From contig NZ_BMWH01000025.1 in NCBI RefSeq assembly GCF_014651135.1, positions 1 through 64,000 of the forward strand: 64,000 bases of DNA. Direction: 5' to 3'. The position numbers were made by a program, and so were the translations under genes. This stretch comes from Streptomyces echinoruber (GTDB lineage: Bacteria > Actinomycetota > Actinomycetes > Streptomycetales > Streptomycetaceae). The notes beneath the pieces were generated by a model. It was not told the origin of the DNA. It searched no databases and worked only from the letters and a program-made list of their open reading frames with translations. Shown here one piece after another: positions 1 through 8,292 of the stretch; position 1 is the first letter of the stretch; every line of letters starts with the position of its first letter.

Positions 1-112
1 TGTGACCGCGGTCCGTGCGGCCCGGTTGTGACCGCGACCCGGTTGTGACCGCGGTCCGTGCGGCCCAGCTGTGACTGCGGCCCGGTTGTGACCGCGGTCC
101 GTGCGCCGCGCC
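1..112. repeat. Degenerate direct repeats of about 22 bp
   Basis: The unit is roughly GTGACCGCGGTCCGTGCGGC, with full or partial copies near positions 2, 27, 46, 69 and 87. No gene is supported in positions 1-164; this is the downstream flank of the lipoprotein gene. The core is related to the GTGACGGACGG repeats at 2158-2290. Confidence 0.7.
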
Positions 113-164
113 CGGGACGGTTCCCGGCGCGGCGCACGGCGGCGCACGGGGGCGGCGCGGGCGG

Positions 165-1544
165 TCACGGCAGGTCGGCGTCCTGCAGCGTCTGCGTCAC
201 GTCGACGAAGCCCCGGCGGGCCGCCACGAGCTGCCCGCCCCGCACCACCTGGAGGGTGACGTCGGTGTTGACCAGGCGGGGGAAGCCGGCGGCCGACAGC
301 GCGTCCTCGAAGCGCCACTGGAGGGTGGGGGTGAGGCCGCCGGTGGTGACCTTCAGGCCGTCGTCGAGGGTGCGCCGGACGGTGTCCGCGCTCACCTCGC
401 CGTCGCCGATCCTCTCCAGGACGGTCCTGAGGACGGTGTAGGCGATCCATGTGGTCTGCACGCCGGCGTCCGCCGGGTCGATGCGGTTGTCACTGAACGC
501 CTCCTCGCTGATCACCTTCTTCAGGGTGTCCCAGCGCGGGTCGCTCGACGCCGGGTACCAGCCGGTGATGTAGGCGCCCTCGTAGGGGCCCGACGCGCCG
601 CCGGAGGCGTTGATCACCGTCTGGTCGACGCTGCCGAGGTCGGTGGCGGTGCGCACCGCCGGGTAGTCCTCGCGGACGCGCCGGAAGGAGTCCATGAAGG
701 TGTCGGTGCGGTCGCCCAGCGCGGGGATCACGCAGCCCTTCTTCCCCGGGTTCGCGGTGGCCTGCCGCAGCGCCTGCTCGGCCTGCGCGGAGTACTCGGT
801 GGCGTCGTCGGCCGCGAGCAGGTCCTGCGCAAAGGGGTGCCCGCCGGCCTCCAGGCCCGAGTCGAGCAGCCCCGGAAGCTGGTCGCCGGCGATGCTGTCG
901 GGCCGTACCAGCGACACCGGCCCGCAGGATCCCGCCAGTTCCTTGCCGAGGCCGGCCAGCAGCACCGGCTGGCCGCCGTTGACCGGGTAGGACAGCACGC
1001 TGGTGAACTCGTCCTCGGTGGCGCCGTAGCCGCCGATGTAGGGGATGCCGGCGCCCTCCAGCGGCGGGAAGAAGGAGTCGCCGAACTGGCTGTAGGAGCC
1101 GACGACGGCGACGACGTTCTCCTTCACCGCGCGCCGGGCGCACTTGGCGGCGGCGACGCTGTCGTTGTGCTCGTTGCAGGTGAGCACCCGCAGCCGGCGG
1201 CCGTGGATGCCGCCGTGGCGGTTGATCCAGCGGACGTAGGCCCGTGCGAGGGCCGGCATGCCGGGCTTGTTGGTCGACCTGGTGTTCTCCGGGGCCCAGG
1301 TCATGACGGTGATCGGGTCATCCCCGGAACCCCCCGTGGTACCGGGGACGACCCCGCACCCGGCGAGGAGCGACGCACACGCCGCCACCACCGAGGCGGA
1401 CCGGGCGGCGGCTCTGACGGCCCTGACGGCCCTGACGGCCCTGACGGCCCTGACGGCCCTGACGGCCCTGACGGCCCTGGCGGGCCTGGTGGGCCGGAGA
1501 AAGGCGCGGAGGACGGTGGTGGGGGTGCGTCGCCTGCCAGTCAT
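165..1544 (-). CDS. ABC-type substrate-binding lipoprotein (branched-chain amino-acid-binding-like)
   Basis: This is a probable extracytoplasmic solute receptor of 459 residues, of the periplasmic-binding family that serves branched-chain amino-acid type ABC importers. A lipobox LLAGC ends at Cys63, so the mature protein should be lipid-anchored outside the membrane. The body has the expected layout: an early stretch mentioning its own ligand region (residues about 85-130), then a long two-lobed domain. The start is ATG at 1544; the open frame continues upstream to 2417 but that part is antisense to other genes. The n-region is abnormal: 46 residues containing seven Arg-Ala-Val repeats from a 9-bp tandem array. 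No permease or ATPase gene lies next to it, so it is an orphan receptor and its ligand is unknown. Confidence 0.85.
   Translation of the reverse strand: MTGRRRTPTTVLRAFLRPTRPARAVRAVRAVRAVRAVRAVRAVRAAARSASVVAACASLLAGCGVVPGTTGGSGDDPITVMTWAPENTRSTNKPGMPALARAYVRWINRHGGIHGRRLRVLTCNEHNDSVAAAKCARRAVKENVVAVVGSYSQFGDSFFPPLEGAGIPYIGGYGATEDEFTSVLSYPVNGGQPVLLAGLGKELAGSCGPVSLVRPDSIAGDQLPGLLDSGLEAGGHPFAQDLLAADDATEYSAQAEQALRQATANPGKKGCVIPALGDRTDTFMDSFRRVREDYPAVRTATDLGSVDQTVINASGGASGPYEGAYITGWYPASSDPRWDTLKKVISEEAFSDNRIDPADAGVQTTWIAYTVLRTVLERIGDGEVSADTVRRTLDDGLKVTTGGLTPTLQWRFEDALSAAGFPRLVNTDVTLQVVRGGQLVAARRGFVDVTQTLQDADLP
1414..1476. repeat. 9-bp tandem array, seven copies of CTGACGGCC
   Basis: Seven exact copies lie in frame inside the signal-peptide n-region of the lipoprotein gene on the minus strand and encode Arg-Ala-Val units. 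The length polymorphism expected of such an array would change n-region length and charge without a frameshift. Confidence 0.95.
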
Positions 1545-1661
1545 GTACACGCACGATTCCGTCACATCCCTAACCTCCGCGTGACCCAAGGTCAACCGCC
1601 GGTGACGCAGAGGTGAATTGCGGGGGGCGGTGGGGCGCGGGAAGGACGGATCGTACGATCG

Positions 1662-2162
1662 GTGACCGTGCAAGCTCCGGAGAACTCTTCCCGTCGCGGC
1701 CGCCGCTCCTCCACCATGGGCGGCATGCCACTCAACGACATGCCGTGGTGGCGCTGGCGCAGCCATGTGCGCTCCGCGCTGCACATGCTCTCCGACCCGG
1801 TCTTCCAGCGCGACGTGTGGCTCGCGGGCGTGGAGGGGTACGGCGACGTCACCGACGCCGTGTACCGGCTGGTGGAGGACACCTGGCTGGACCACTGGTC
1901 CGCGGAGAAGTACGTCGGCACGATCTTCCGCGACTCGCAGGAGGCCGCGCTCGTCGACACCGCCGTGCTGCGGGTGCTGCGCATCATGCACCAGGTCGGG
2001 CCGGACGCCCCGGTCGCCGCCTACCTGGACCACCCGGGGTGGCCGGAGGCGGTGCGGGCGGCGCGCGACGCGCACGTGCGGATGGCGGTGAGCGACGGCG
2101 AGGACCCGGACACCCCGCCGAAGTCGCTGGAGGTGCTGCGGATCCTCACCCGGTCCGCGTGA
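1662..2162 (+). CDS. Conserved hypothetical protein, about 166 aa
   Basis: I recognise no catalytic family. The protein is soluble, acidic-aromatic, with a Trp-rich start (residues 27-32), no signal peptide and no membrane segment; it looks like a single alpha-helical domain. The GTG start at 1662 is preceded by an AGGACGGA ribosome site about 10 bases upstream; an in-frame ATG at 1716 lacks one. It is divergent from the lipoprotein gene, with 117 bases between the starts, and the gap holds a palindromic ATCGTACGAT just before the start. Transcription is probably monocistronic. Confidence 0.65.
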   Translation: MTVQAPENSSRRGRRSSTMGGMPLNDMPWWRWRSHVRSALHMLSDPVFQRDVWLAGVEGYGDVTDAVYRLVEDTWLDHWSAEKYVGTIFRDSQEAALVDTAVLRVLRIMHQVGPDAPVAAYLDHPGWPEAVRAARDAHVRMAVSDGEDPDTPPKSLEVLRILTRSA

Positions 2163-2290
2163 CGGACGGGTGGCCCGCGTGACGGACGGGTGGCCCACGT
2201 GACGGACGGGCGGTCCGGGCGGCGCGGCGGGGGCGCGGGGGACGGACGGTCCGCATGACGGATGGTCCGCGTGACGGGCGGTCCGCGTGA
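2158..2290. repeat. GTGACGGACGGGTGGCCC direct repeats
   Basis: At least three 18-bp copies in tandem (2160-2215), followed by degenerate relatives to about 2290. They fill the gap between the hypothetical gene and purU and begin exactly at its stop codon. Confidence 0.85.
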
Positions 2291-2337
2291 CGGACAGGCC
2301 GCCGACCGGTTGCGCGGGATGTGCGACCCTGTCGTGC

Positions 2338-3219
2338 ATGAACGAGCAGTCCACCCGAGCCGCGGCCGAGGCCGACCAGTACGTCCTCACCCTCTCCTGC
2401 CCCGACAAGCAGGGCATCGTGCACGCCGTGTCCAGCTATCTGTTCATGACCGGCTGCAACATCGAGGACAGCCAGCAGTTCGGCGACCACGACACGGGAC
2501 TGTTCTTCATGCGGGTCCACTTCTCGGCCGAGGCGCCGGTGGCCCTGGAGAAGCTGCGCGCCAGCTTCGCCGCGATCGGCGACTCCTTCCACATGGACTG
2601 GCAGATCCACCGCGCCGACGAGAAGATGCGCGTCCTGATCATGGTGAGCAGGTTCGGGCACTGCCTGAACGACCTGCTCTTCCGGGCCCGTATCGGCGCG
2701 CTGCCGGTGGAGATCGCCGCCGTGGTGTCCAACCACACCGACTTCGCCGAGCTCGTGGCCTCCTACAACATCCCCTTCCACCACATCCCGGTGACGAAGG
2801 ACACCAAGCCCGAGGCCGAGGCGCGGCTGCTGGAGATCGTGCGCGAGGAGGAGGTCGAACTCGTCGTCCTCGCCCGCTACATGCAGGTCCTCTCCGACGA
2901 CCTGTGCAAGCAGCTCGCCGGGCGGATCATCAACATCCACCACTCCTTCCTGCCGAGCTTCAAGGGCGCCAAGCCCTACCACCAGGCCCACGCGCGCGGC
3001 GTCAAGCTCATCGGTGCCACCGCGCACTACGTCACCGCCGACCTCGACGAGGGCCCGATCATCGAGCAGGAGGTCGAGCGCGTCGGGCACGACGTCACCC
3101 CCGAGGGGCTGGTCGCCGTCGGGCGCGACGTGGAGTGCCAGGCGTTGGCGCGGGCGGTGAAGTGGCACGCGGAACGCCGCATCCTGCTGAACGGGCGGCG
3201 GACGGTGGTGTTCGCCTGA
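2338..3219 (+). CDS. purU: Formyltetrahydrofolate deformylase PurU
   Basis: PurU hydrolyses 10-formyltetrahydrofolate to tetrahydrofolate and formate, balancing one-carbon pools and supplying formate for purine synthesis. The 293-residue protein has the standard arrangement: an N-terminal ACT domain (about residues 10-85, beginning with the LSCPDKQGIVHAVS segment) and a C-terminal formyl-hydrolase domain. That domain carries the INIHHSFLPSFKGAKPY segment and the later Asp of the catalytic Asn-His-Asp set in the TADLDEGPIIEQ stretch. The start is ATG at 2338; the open frame extends to 2287 but the upstream codons lie in the repeat. Length is normal for the family. The gene appears to be monocistronic. 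Confidence 0.95.
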   Translation: MNEQSTRAAAEADQYVLTLSCPDKQGIVHAVSSYLFMTGCNIEDSQQFGDHDTGLFFMRVHFSAEAPVALEKLRASFAAIGDSFHMDWQIHRADEKMRVLIMVSRFGHCLNDLLFRARIGALPVEIAAVVSNHTDFAELVASYNIPFHHIPVTKDTKPEAEARLLEIVREEEVELVVLARYMQVLSDDLCKQLAGRIINIHHSFLPSFKGAKPYHQAHARGVKLIGATAHYVTADLDEGPIIEQEVERVGHDVTPEGLVAVGRDVECQALARAVKWHAERRILLNGRRTVVFA

Positions 3220-3229
3220 GGCCCGTCCC

Positions 3230-3251
3230 GCCCCGCTCGCCCGGGCGGGGC
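3230..3251 (+). terminator. Hairpin after purU
   Basis: GCCCCGC at 3230-3236 pairs with GCGGGGC at 3245-3251, ten bases past the purU stop. There is no U-run, as is common in Streptomyces terminators. It also separates purU from the convergent anti-sigma-like gene. Confidence 0.5.
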
Positions 3252-3310
3252 TGCCGCCTGCCACTGCCGGCCGGTCCGACCGGCCCGACCGGGCCGGTGG
3301 TGCCGGTGCC

Positions 3311-4549
3311 TCACATCCGGCTCAGCGACGCCGTCGCGTACAGCACGTCGCGGATCGCCTCGCGGTCGCCGAGCTGACCCGCGGCCGCCTCCTCCGGCGG
3401 CACGTGGCCGGCCGCCAGCCGGCAGAACTCCACCCCGTCCAGCGCCACATGGGCGACCTCGTGCTCGGCGGAGCCCACCGCGCCGGGCGAGTCCAGCGGG
3501 ATCAGCCACTCGCCGCCGCCGGAGCCCTCGATCTCCAGCCGCAGGCTGCGCCCGGGCCCGCCCGCGGCCACCAGGTGCCGCGCGGTGGCCGGCGGCGCGG
3601 CGAGCCCGGCCCGGCGGCGCGCCGCGAGCACGCGGGGCAGCATCCGCGCGGCCAGGTCGATCAGGTGGTGCAGGTGGCGCCCGGCGGGCGGGTCGTAGGG
3701 GTAGTCCACGGCGTCCGCGATGTCCTCGGCGTGCACCCAGCACTCGAAGGCGCGGTCCAGCAGCGCGTCGCGCAGCGGGAGTTCGACGCCGCCGTAGGAC
3801 ACGGGCAGGGCGTCCGAGGAGCCGCCGGTGAAGGACACCGTGCGCACGACGGCGTGGCTCTGCTCCCGCCAGGGCCCGCGCACGGCCCGGGTGGGCGGCC
3901 GGCGCGCCGCCCGCCAGTACGCCTCGGTCCGCTCCGCCGGCGGCGCCACGCCCGGTGCCGCGTCGCCGAGAACCTGGGCGAGCGGGTCGCCGAGCCCGAG
4001 GGCGATACCGACCAGCCCGTCGACCGCGAGCAGGTGGGCGATGACGCCGGCGACGGTGGTGCGCAGGCCGGCGGTGGTGCCGGCGTCGAACCAGCGCAGC
4101 CGCACCGGCGCATGCCACTCGGCGTCGCCGAAGTCCTGCAGCAGCGCGTCCAGGCGCGCGGTCTCGGTGTCGTACGGCGCCGCCCACTCCGGGACCGGGA
4201 CGCGCGCCGGCCGCCGCTGCAGGGCGCTCTCCAGGACGCGGGTGCGCAGGCCCGGGTCGAGGTCCAGGCTCTCCGGGGGATGCAGCAGGCCGACGGCGTC
4301 GCGCAGCCGCAGCGCCTCCTGGGCGCACGGCCCGCAGCCGCCGAGGTGCTCCTCGACGGCCGCCGTCTCCTGCGGGGAACAGGCGGCCAGCGCCCAGGCG
4401 CCCAGCAGGGAGCGCAGCACGTCGTGCTCAAGGGCGGGCGGCGCCGGTGCGAGCGCCGGCGGCGGATGCCCGCCCTCCTGCGGGGACGTGCCCGGCGCAG
4501 GAGTGCCGCCGTCCCCGTCCCGCCCGTCGAGGCGGTCCGCCGGAGTCAT
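3311..4549 (-). CDS. Zinc-finger anti-sigma-like / mycothiol maleylpyruvate-isomerase-fold protein
   Basis: The 412-residue protein has a zf-HC2-type N-terminus with a His-x3-Cys-x2-Cys element (EHLGGCGPC, about residues 67-75), as in ZAS anti-sigma factors. A large domain resembling the mycothiol-dependent maleylpyruvate isomerase / DinB helical bundle follows (about 115-390). There is no membrane segment. The ATG at 4549 overlaps the stop of the upstream sigma gene by four bases (ATGA), so the two are translationally coupled and this protein is most likely the cognate cytoplasmic anti-sigma factor. Thiol or mycothiol sensing is an inference from the domain mix, not demonstrated. Confidence 0.8.
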   Translation of the reverse strand: MTPADRLDGRDGDGGTPAPGTSPQEGGHPPPALAPAPPALEHDVLRSLLGAWALAACSPQETAAVEEHLGGCGPCAQEALRLRDAVGLLHPPESLDLDPGLRTRVLESALQRRPARVPVPEWAAPYDTETARLDALLQDFGDAEWHAPVRLRWFDAGTTAGLRTTVAGVIAHLLAVDGLVGIALGLGDPLAQVLGDAAPGVAPPAERTEAYWRAARRPPTRAVRGPWREQSHAVVRTVSFTGGSSDALPVSYGGVELPLRDALLDRAFECWVHAEDIADAVDYPYDPPAGRHLHHLIDLAARMLPRVLAARRRAGLAAPPATARHLVAAGGPGRSLRLEIEGSGGGEWLIPLDSPGAVGSAEHEVAHVALDGVEFCRLAAGHVPPEEAAAGQLGDREAIRDVLYATASLSRM

Positions 4550-5127
4550 GCCGCACCCCCGTTCCCGGGCGGCGCCCCGGGGGTGCCGGTGTCGTGGGCG
4601 GTGGCCAGGAGCTGCAGGCCCAGGCGGAGCCGGCGGCGGGCCTCGTCCTCGGTGACGCCGAGGTCGGCGGCGGTCCGGCGGTAGTCGCGGCGCTGGAAGT
4701 AGGCCCGTTCCAGGGCGGCGCGCAGCGGGGCGGGCATGGAGTGGACGATGTAGTCGGCGCGGGCGGCGACGGAGGCGCGCCGCACCCTGCGTTCCAGCTC
4801 CTCGGTGCCGCCGCTGCCGGTGACGGCCAGCGCGGCGGTCTCGGTGGCGCGCAGCCGCTGCACGGCGATCCGGTGGGTCAGGCCGGCGATCCAGGAGCGC
4901 AGCGGCTGCTGTTCGGGGTCGTAGGTCTCAGGGTGTTCCCAGACGTGCACGAAGACGTCCCGGGTGACGCGGTCGGCGGCGTCCTCGTCGCCGAGGACGC
5001 GGTGGGCCAGGCCGTGCACGAGGGACGCGAACCGGTCGTAGAGCTCGCCGAGGGCTGCGGCCTCGCCGCGGGCGAGCCGTTGCTGCATCCTGTGGTCCCA
5101 GCGGGGCGGTGCGTCCCTGGTCGGCAT
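4546..5127 (-). CDS. ECF-type RNA polymerase sigma factor
   Basis: A group IV sigma factor of 193 residues. Region 2 is visible as ELYDRFASLVHGLAHRVLGD followed by an AADRVTRDVF segment, and region 4 as the C-terminal RRTAADLGVTEDEARRRL helix-turn-helix. The ATG at 5127 has a strong GTGAGGGG ribosome site 5 bases away; an in-frame upstream start at 5220 would add a basic tail outside the family norm. The downstream zinc-finger gene overlaps by four bases and is the likely anti-sigma. The STAS gene begins divergently about 400 bases away, with a low-GC intergenic stretch between. Confidence 0.85.
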   Translation of the reverse strand: MPTRDAPPRWDHRMQQRLARGEAAALGELYDRFASLVHGLAHRVLGDEDAADRVTRDVFVHVWEHPETYDPEQQPLRSWIAGLTHRIAVQRLRATETAALAVTGSGGTEELERRVRRASVAARADYIVHSMPAPLRAALERAYFQRRDYRRTAADLGVTEDEARRRLRLGLQLLATAHDTGTPGAPPGNGGAA

Positions 5128-5339
5128 ACGGCCCCTCACCCCCTGTCGCCCCGTGCGTCGCTCCCGGTCCCTGTCCGGCGTCCAGCGTGTGTCCACCGCG
5201 CCCTCGAATGTAGTCGGCACGTCCGGCGGCGCACGCCCCCTTGTGCCGATGTGCGCCCCCGGTGACGCCGCAGGTGGTAGGGGGGCGCACGGTCACTGCC
5301 CGCACTCGCGCCCCGGCCATCCTCCCGCGTAACGACCGT

Positions 5340-5430
5340 ACTTGATCGAAAAGGATTGAATATGACTGAAACAATTCTCTGGTCGATCGGCGGCGGTTTG
5401 GTGAATCCCGTTTCAGGGAACGGCCGGTGG
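5340..5430. promoter_or_regulatory. Low-GC divergent promoter region between the sigma and STAS genes
   Basis: Positions 5340-5390 are distinctly AT-rich against the rest of the window. On the plus strand GTTT (5396) is followed after about 16 bases by GGGAAC, resembling a sigma-B-type stress promoter (GNNT-N14-16-GGGTAY) with one mismatch. I see no other motif in the 5128-5522 gap. Confidence 0.35.
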
Positions 5431-5522
5431 GCAGCAGCCGCCCAGAGAAACGTAGGAACTGCTTCCGTTTCCCGGCGGTTCAGGTGGTTCCGGAGCATCC
5501 GGCGAACGGGAGGGGCGGACCC

Positions 5523-5897
5523 GTGGCGTTCCAAGTGACCGAGGGCGAACAGGGCGGCTGGGCCGTTCTCCGGGTGGCGGGCGAGCTCGATCTCGTGACC
5601 TCGCCGGTCTTGCGCCAGCGCATCCACGACGTGGTGGCCGAGGGGCGCCACCGGCTCGTCCTGGACCTGTCCGGGGTCTTCTTCTGCGACTCCAGCGGCG
5701 TCGGCGTGCTCGTCGCCGCCCGCCGCCTGATCCGCTCCTGCCGGGGCCGGCTGCGGATCGTGCTGCCCGCCGGGGGAGTCGTCGACGGCTCGCACGTCAA
5801 CCGGGTGCTGGGCGCGCTCGGCGTGCGGCGCCTGTTCGACGTGTACGCGGACCTGCCGTCGGCCGTGGCGGACGACGCGGAGCCGATGACGGCGTAG
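5523..5897 (+). CDS. STAS-domain anti-anti-sigma factor
   Basis: A 124-residue single STAS domain of the SpoIIAA / BldG / RsbV class, which frees a sigma factor by binding its anti-sigma kinase. The phospho-switch motif is FFCDSSGVGVL, with Ser57/Ser58 of this start as the likely phosphorylation site. I chose GTG at 5523 because a GGGAGGGG ribosome site sits 6-7 bases upstream; the longer frame from 5427 has no such signal and a non-conserved Arg-rich prefix. The HATPase gene at 7361 is a plausible partner kinase in the same neighbourhood. Confidence 0.88.
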   Translation: MAFQVTEGEQGGWAVLRVAGELDLVTSPVLRQRIHDVVAEGRHRLVLDLSGVFFCDSSGVGVLVAARRLIRSCRGRLRIVLPAGGVVDGSHVNRVLGALGVRRLFDVYADLPSAVADDAEPMTA

Positions 5898-6013
5898 GGC
5901 CGCCCTCGTCCACCCCGGCGCACTGCAACGCCGGTGTACCGGAATGCCCGCGGTCGCGGCACAACCGGCGCCTTCCCGCTGCCTCGCGGCCGCCGCCGAC
6001 GTACGCTCCCTGC

Positions 6014-6060
6014 CGGAACCACCCCCGAACCACCCCCGAACCACCCCGAACCACCCCCGA
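6014..6060. repeat. Tandem GAACCACCCCC units, 10-11 bp
   Basis: Four copies of GAACCACCCC(C) lie in the leader of the EF-hand gene, ending about 24 bases before its start codon. On the opposite strand they form a G-rich run (GGGGGTGGTTC). Confidence 0.85.
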
Positions 6061-6083
6061 CACGAGGTAAGGCGGCCAGAGAG

Positions 6084-6596
6084 ATGGTCAGCAGCGAGTA
6101 CGAGCGCGGGATCGCCGCCCGGTTCGCCTCCTTCGACCAGGACGGCAACGGCTGGATCGACCGGGAGGACTTCAGCGCGGCGGCCAAGTCCCTGCTCGCG
6201 GAGTTCGGCACGGCGGCCCGCTCCGACAAGGGCCAGGCGCTGTACGCCGGCGCGGAGGCGTTCTGGCAGGGCATGGCGGGGATGGCGGACCGGGACGGCG
6301 ACCAGCGCGTCACCCGCGAGGAGTTCGTGGGCGGCGCGGTCAAGCGGCTGCGCGACAACCCCGACCGGTTCGCCGAGATCGCCCGCCCCTTCGTGCACGC
6401 CGCCCTGGCCGTCGCGGACCCCGACGGGGACGGCCGCATCGCCGTCGCCGACCTCGCGCGCGCCCTGCGCGTGCTCGGCGTGCCCGAGGACACGGCCCGC
6501 GCCGCGGCGGCCGCGCTCGACGCCGACGGGGACGGCGAGGTCGGCGAGGCGGAGGTCCTGCCGGCGTTCGCCCGCTACTTCACGGTGCCCGAGTGA
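6084..6596 (+). CDS. EF-hand calcium-binding protein, calerythrin-like
   Basis: The 170-residue cytoplasmic protein has four EF-hand loops with canonical acidic ligands: DQDGNGWIDRED (about residue 18), DRDGDQRVTREE, DPDGDGRIAVAD and DADGDGEVGEAE (about 150). This four-hand layout and length match the calerythrin / sarcoplasmic calcium-binding family found in actinomycetes, which buffer or sense Ca2+, often in aerial growth. ATG at 6084 follows GAGGTAAGG. The longer open frame from 5934 runs through the leader repeat and is rejected. All four loops look able to bind metal. Confidence 0.9.
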   Translation: MVSSEYERGIAARFASFDQDGNGWIDREDFSAAAKSLLAEFGTAARSDKGQALYAGAEAFWQGMAGMADRDGDQRVTREEFVGGAVKRLRDNPDRFAEIARPFVHAALAVADPDGDGRIAVADLARALRVLGVPEDTARAAAAALDADGDGEVGEAEVLPAFARYFTVPE

Positions 6597-6621
6597 CCCG
6601 TGTCCCCGGCACCCGCGCGCC

Positions 6622-6638
6622 CGTGTCACTGTGACACG
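6622..6638. promoter_or_regulatory. Perfect 17-bp palindrome CGTGTCAC-T-GTGACACG
   Basis: Two perfect 8-base arms flank one central base, 25 bases after the EF-hand stop. The short spacer suits a dimeric regulator better than an RNA hairpin. Confidence 0.5.
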
Positions 6639-7360
6639 TTTCCAGGCCACGGCCCGGCACCCGCGTGCGCTCGTGCCGGGGACGTGCCCGCGGCCGGACG
6701 GGCGCCGTCCGCGGTCGGCCGGGCGTGCGCGGGTGCCGGGGCGTGCCCGTGCCGGGGCGCGCCGCCGGGCGGGCGTTCCCGTCGCCGCCGGGCGCGGCGT
6801 GGCCGAACCGGCACCGACAGTAAGGGACTTCTCGCGCGCCGGTCGCCGGCATCGGCGCCCCGATGGGCCGCGGGCCTGCGGCGTCGTCCGGCACGCGCGC
6901 CCGAATGTCGCGGAACGTGGCATTCCGTGGTTACGGAGCGTCGCGATACCGGGTTGTGTCCTTGTGGCGACCCGTCACAGCACGGAGTCGGCGGTTCACT
7001 CCGGTACCTTGGGGGCGATGCGAGTGGTTCCGAGCATGAGCCGTCCCAGCGCCGCGCCCGCCGCGACGTCGGAACCGGCGGTGCGCGCCGCTGCTCGCGG
7101 GGTCGGACGGCCGACGGGGGCCGTCCTGTTCGACTCCCTGCCACGAGCGTCGCACAGTATGCCGCACAGGTACTCCTTCGCGCGGGAATATGCCCGAAGC
7201 GCTTGTTGTGGTGACGGTGCGTCAACCATGCTGTGCCGCAAGGGATTCACGTTCCGTGACCCGTGCGTTGGCCGTTGTTCCGGCCAGGCAGGAAATGGCT
7301 ACGATCGTGGCCCTCGTGTGGCGCGAGGCTGTGTGTCCGCCGGTTCGGATGGTGTGAGCG
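6639..7360 (+). promoter_or_regulatory. Gene-free leader with a candidate promoter for the HATPase gene
   Basis: No convincing gene is seen in about 720 bases. A vegetative-type promoter is possible, with TTGTTC at 7275-7280 and TACGAT at 7300-7305 (19-base spacing), about 50 bases before the HATPase start. A second TACCTT (about 7008) might serve the open frame at 7018, which I do not consider coding. Confidence 0.4.
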
Positions 7361-7840
7361 GTGCAGGTGCTTCAAGTGCAGCTGGAGATCCGGCCCGACC
7401 CCGCAGAGGTGGGGCGAGCCCGGAGGTGGGCCCGCACGCGGCTCGCCGGATCGGGGATAGGAGCCGATGAGCCGCTGGCCGAGACGCTGATCCTGCTCGT
7501 CTCCGAACTCGTCACCAACGCCGTCGTGCACACCGGCCACCCGGCCGTGCTGCGGCTGTCGCTGCCGCTCGCGACGACCGGCGAGGCCACCGTGCGCATC
7601 GAGGTGGCCGACGCCAGCAGCCGCGCCCCGGTGCCCCGCTGCGTGGACGGCGACGCCACCGGCGGGCGGGGCCTGGCCCTCGTCGACGGGCTCGCCGACC
7701 GGTGGGGCTGGAGCCGCGAGGACACCGGCAAGAGCATCTGGTGCGAACTGGACCGCTGCACCTCCTCCCCGAACGCCGCCTCGACGGCCTGCGGGGGCGG
7801 CGTGGCCGCCTTCCAGGGCTTCGCGTACGAGGCGGTCTAA
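7361..7840 (+). CDS. HATPase-fold anti-sigma kinase (RsbW/SpoIIAB-like)
   Basis: A 159-residue stand-alone GHKL ATPase domain of the kind that phosphorylates STAS proteins or sequesters sigma factors. The N-box ELVTNAVVHT contains the Mg-ATP Asn53, and the G2 box appears as GGRGLALVDGLADRWG near residue 105. There is no sensor or transmembrane part. Streptomyces encode dozens of these; pairing with the STAS protein at 5523 is proximity inference only. The GTG start at 7361 has only a weak ribosome site (GGTGTGAGC). The C-terminal 25 residues after the fold are low-complexity. Confidence 0.85.
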   Translation: MQVLQVQLEIRPDPAEVGRARRWARTRLAGSGIGADEPLAETLILLVSELVTNAVVHTGHPAVLRLSLPLATTGEATVRIEVADASSRAPVPRCVDGDATGGRGLALVDGLADRWGWSREDTGKSIWCELDRCTSSPNAASTACGGGVAAFQGFAYEAV

Positions 7841-8187
7841 CGGCCCGGCGGTCTGGCGGCCGTTCGCGCGGTCCGGCGTTGTCCGCGCGGTCCGGTCGGC
7901 CGTCCGTGAGATCCGATGGCCGTCCGCGACGTCCGATGGCCGGCCGTGCGCCGGGGTGTGCCCCTGCATGCACCCGCCTGGAAGGGGGTGTAAGTAACAA
8001 AAGTCCGATCCGGTGTTGACGCCCCGTGTCCGTTTGATCACTCTTGTGGGCAGCGATTCGCCGCGAGGGGACGGCGAGGGCCCGCTGACGGGGAGCCCTC
8101 GGCGAGTGTGAGTCGTGACGCGCCGCCGGCCGGGGGTCCCGACGCCGCCACCCGGGAACCCGGCCGGCGGCGCGCGCAACGGCCGCT

Positions 8188-8240
8188 TCCTCCACAGGCT
8201 GTGGACAATGTGCGGGAGGAACCGCCCCGGGTTTTCCACA
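8188..8240. promoter_or_regulatory. Cluster of three DnaA-box-like 9-mers
   Basis: TCCTCCACA (8188-8196), the inverted perfect box TTGTCCACA (8200-8208, minus strand) and TTTTCCACA (8232-8240) all fit the Streptomyces DnaA-box form, allowing variation in the first three bases. They lie 50-100 bases before the MFS start. Nothing else is recognised in 7841-8292 apart from imprecise GTCCGATGGCCG repeats near 7900. Confidence 0.45.
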
Positions 8241-8292
8241 GGTTCGGGACATCCGTCGCCGCGATGTCGGCGCCGGCCTCTACGGTCGACGC

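Noticed and set aside
1545..2417. Upstream extension of the lipoprotein frame
   Set aside because: It runs antisense to the hypothetical gene at 1662 and to purU; the signal peptide and lipobox fit the ATG at 1544.
7018..7470. An open frame starting MRVVPSMSRPS before the HATPase gene
   Set aside because: It overlaps the HATPase start in another frame, has random composition in its second half and no ribosome site.
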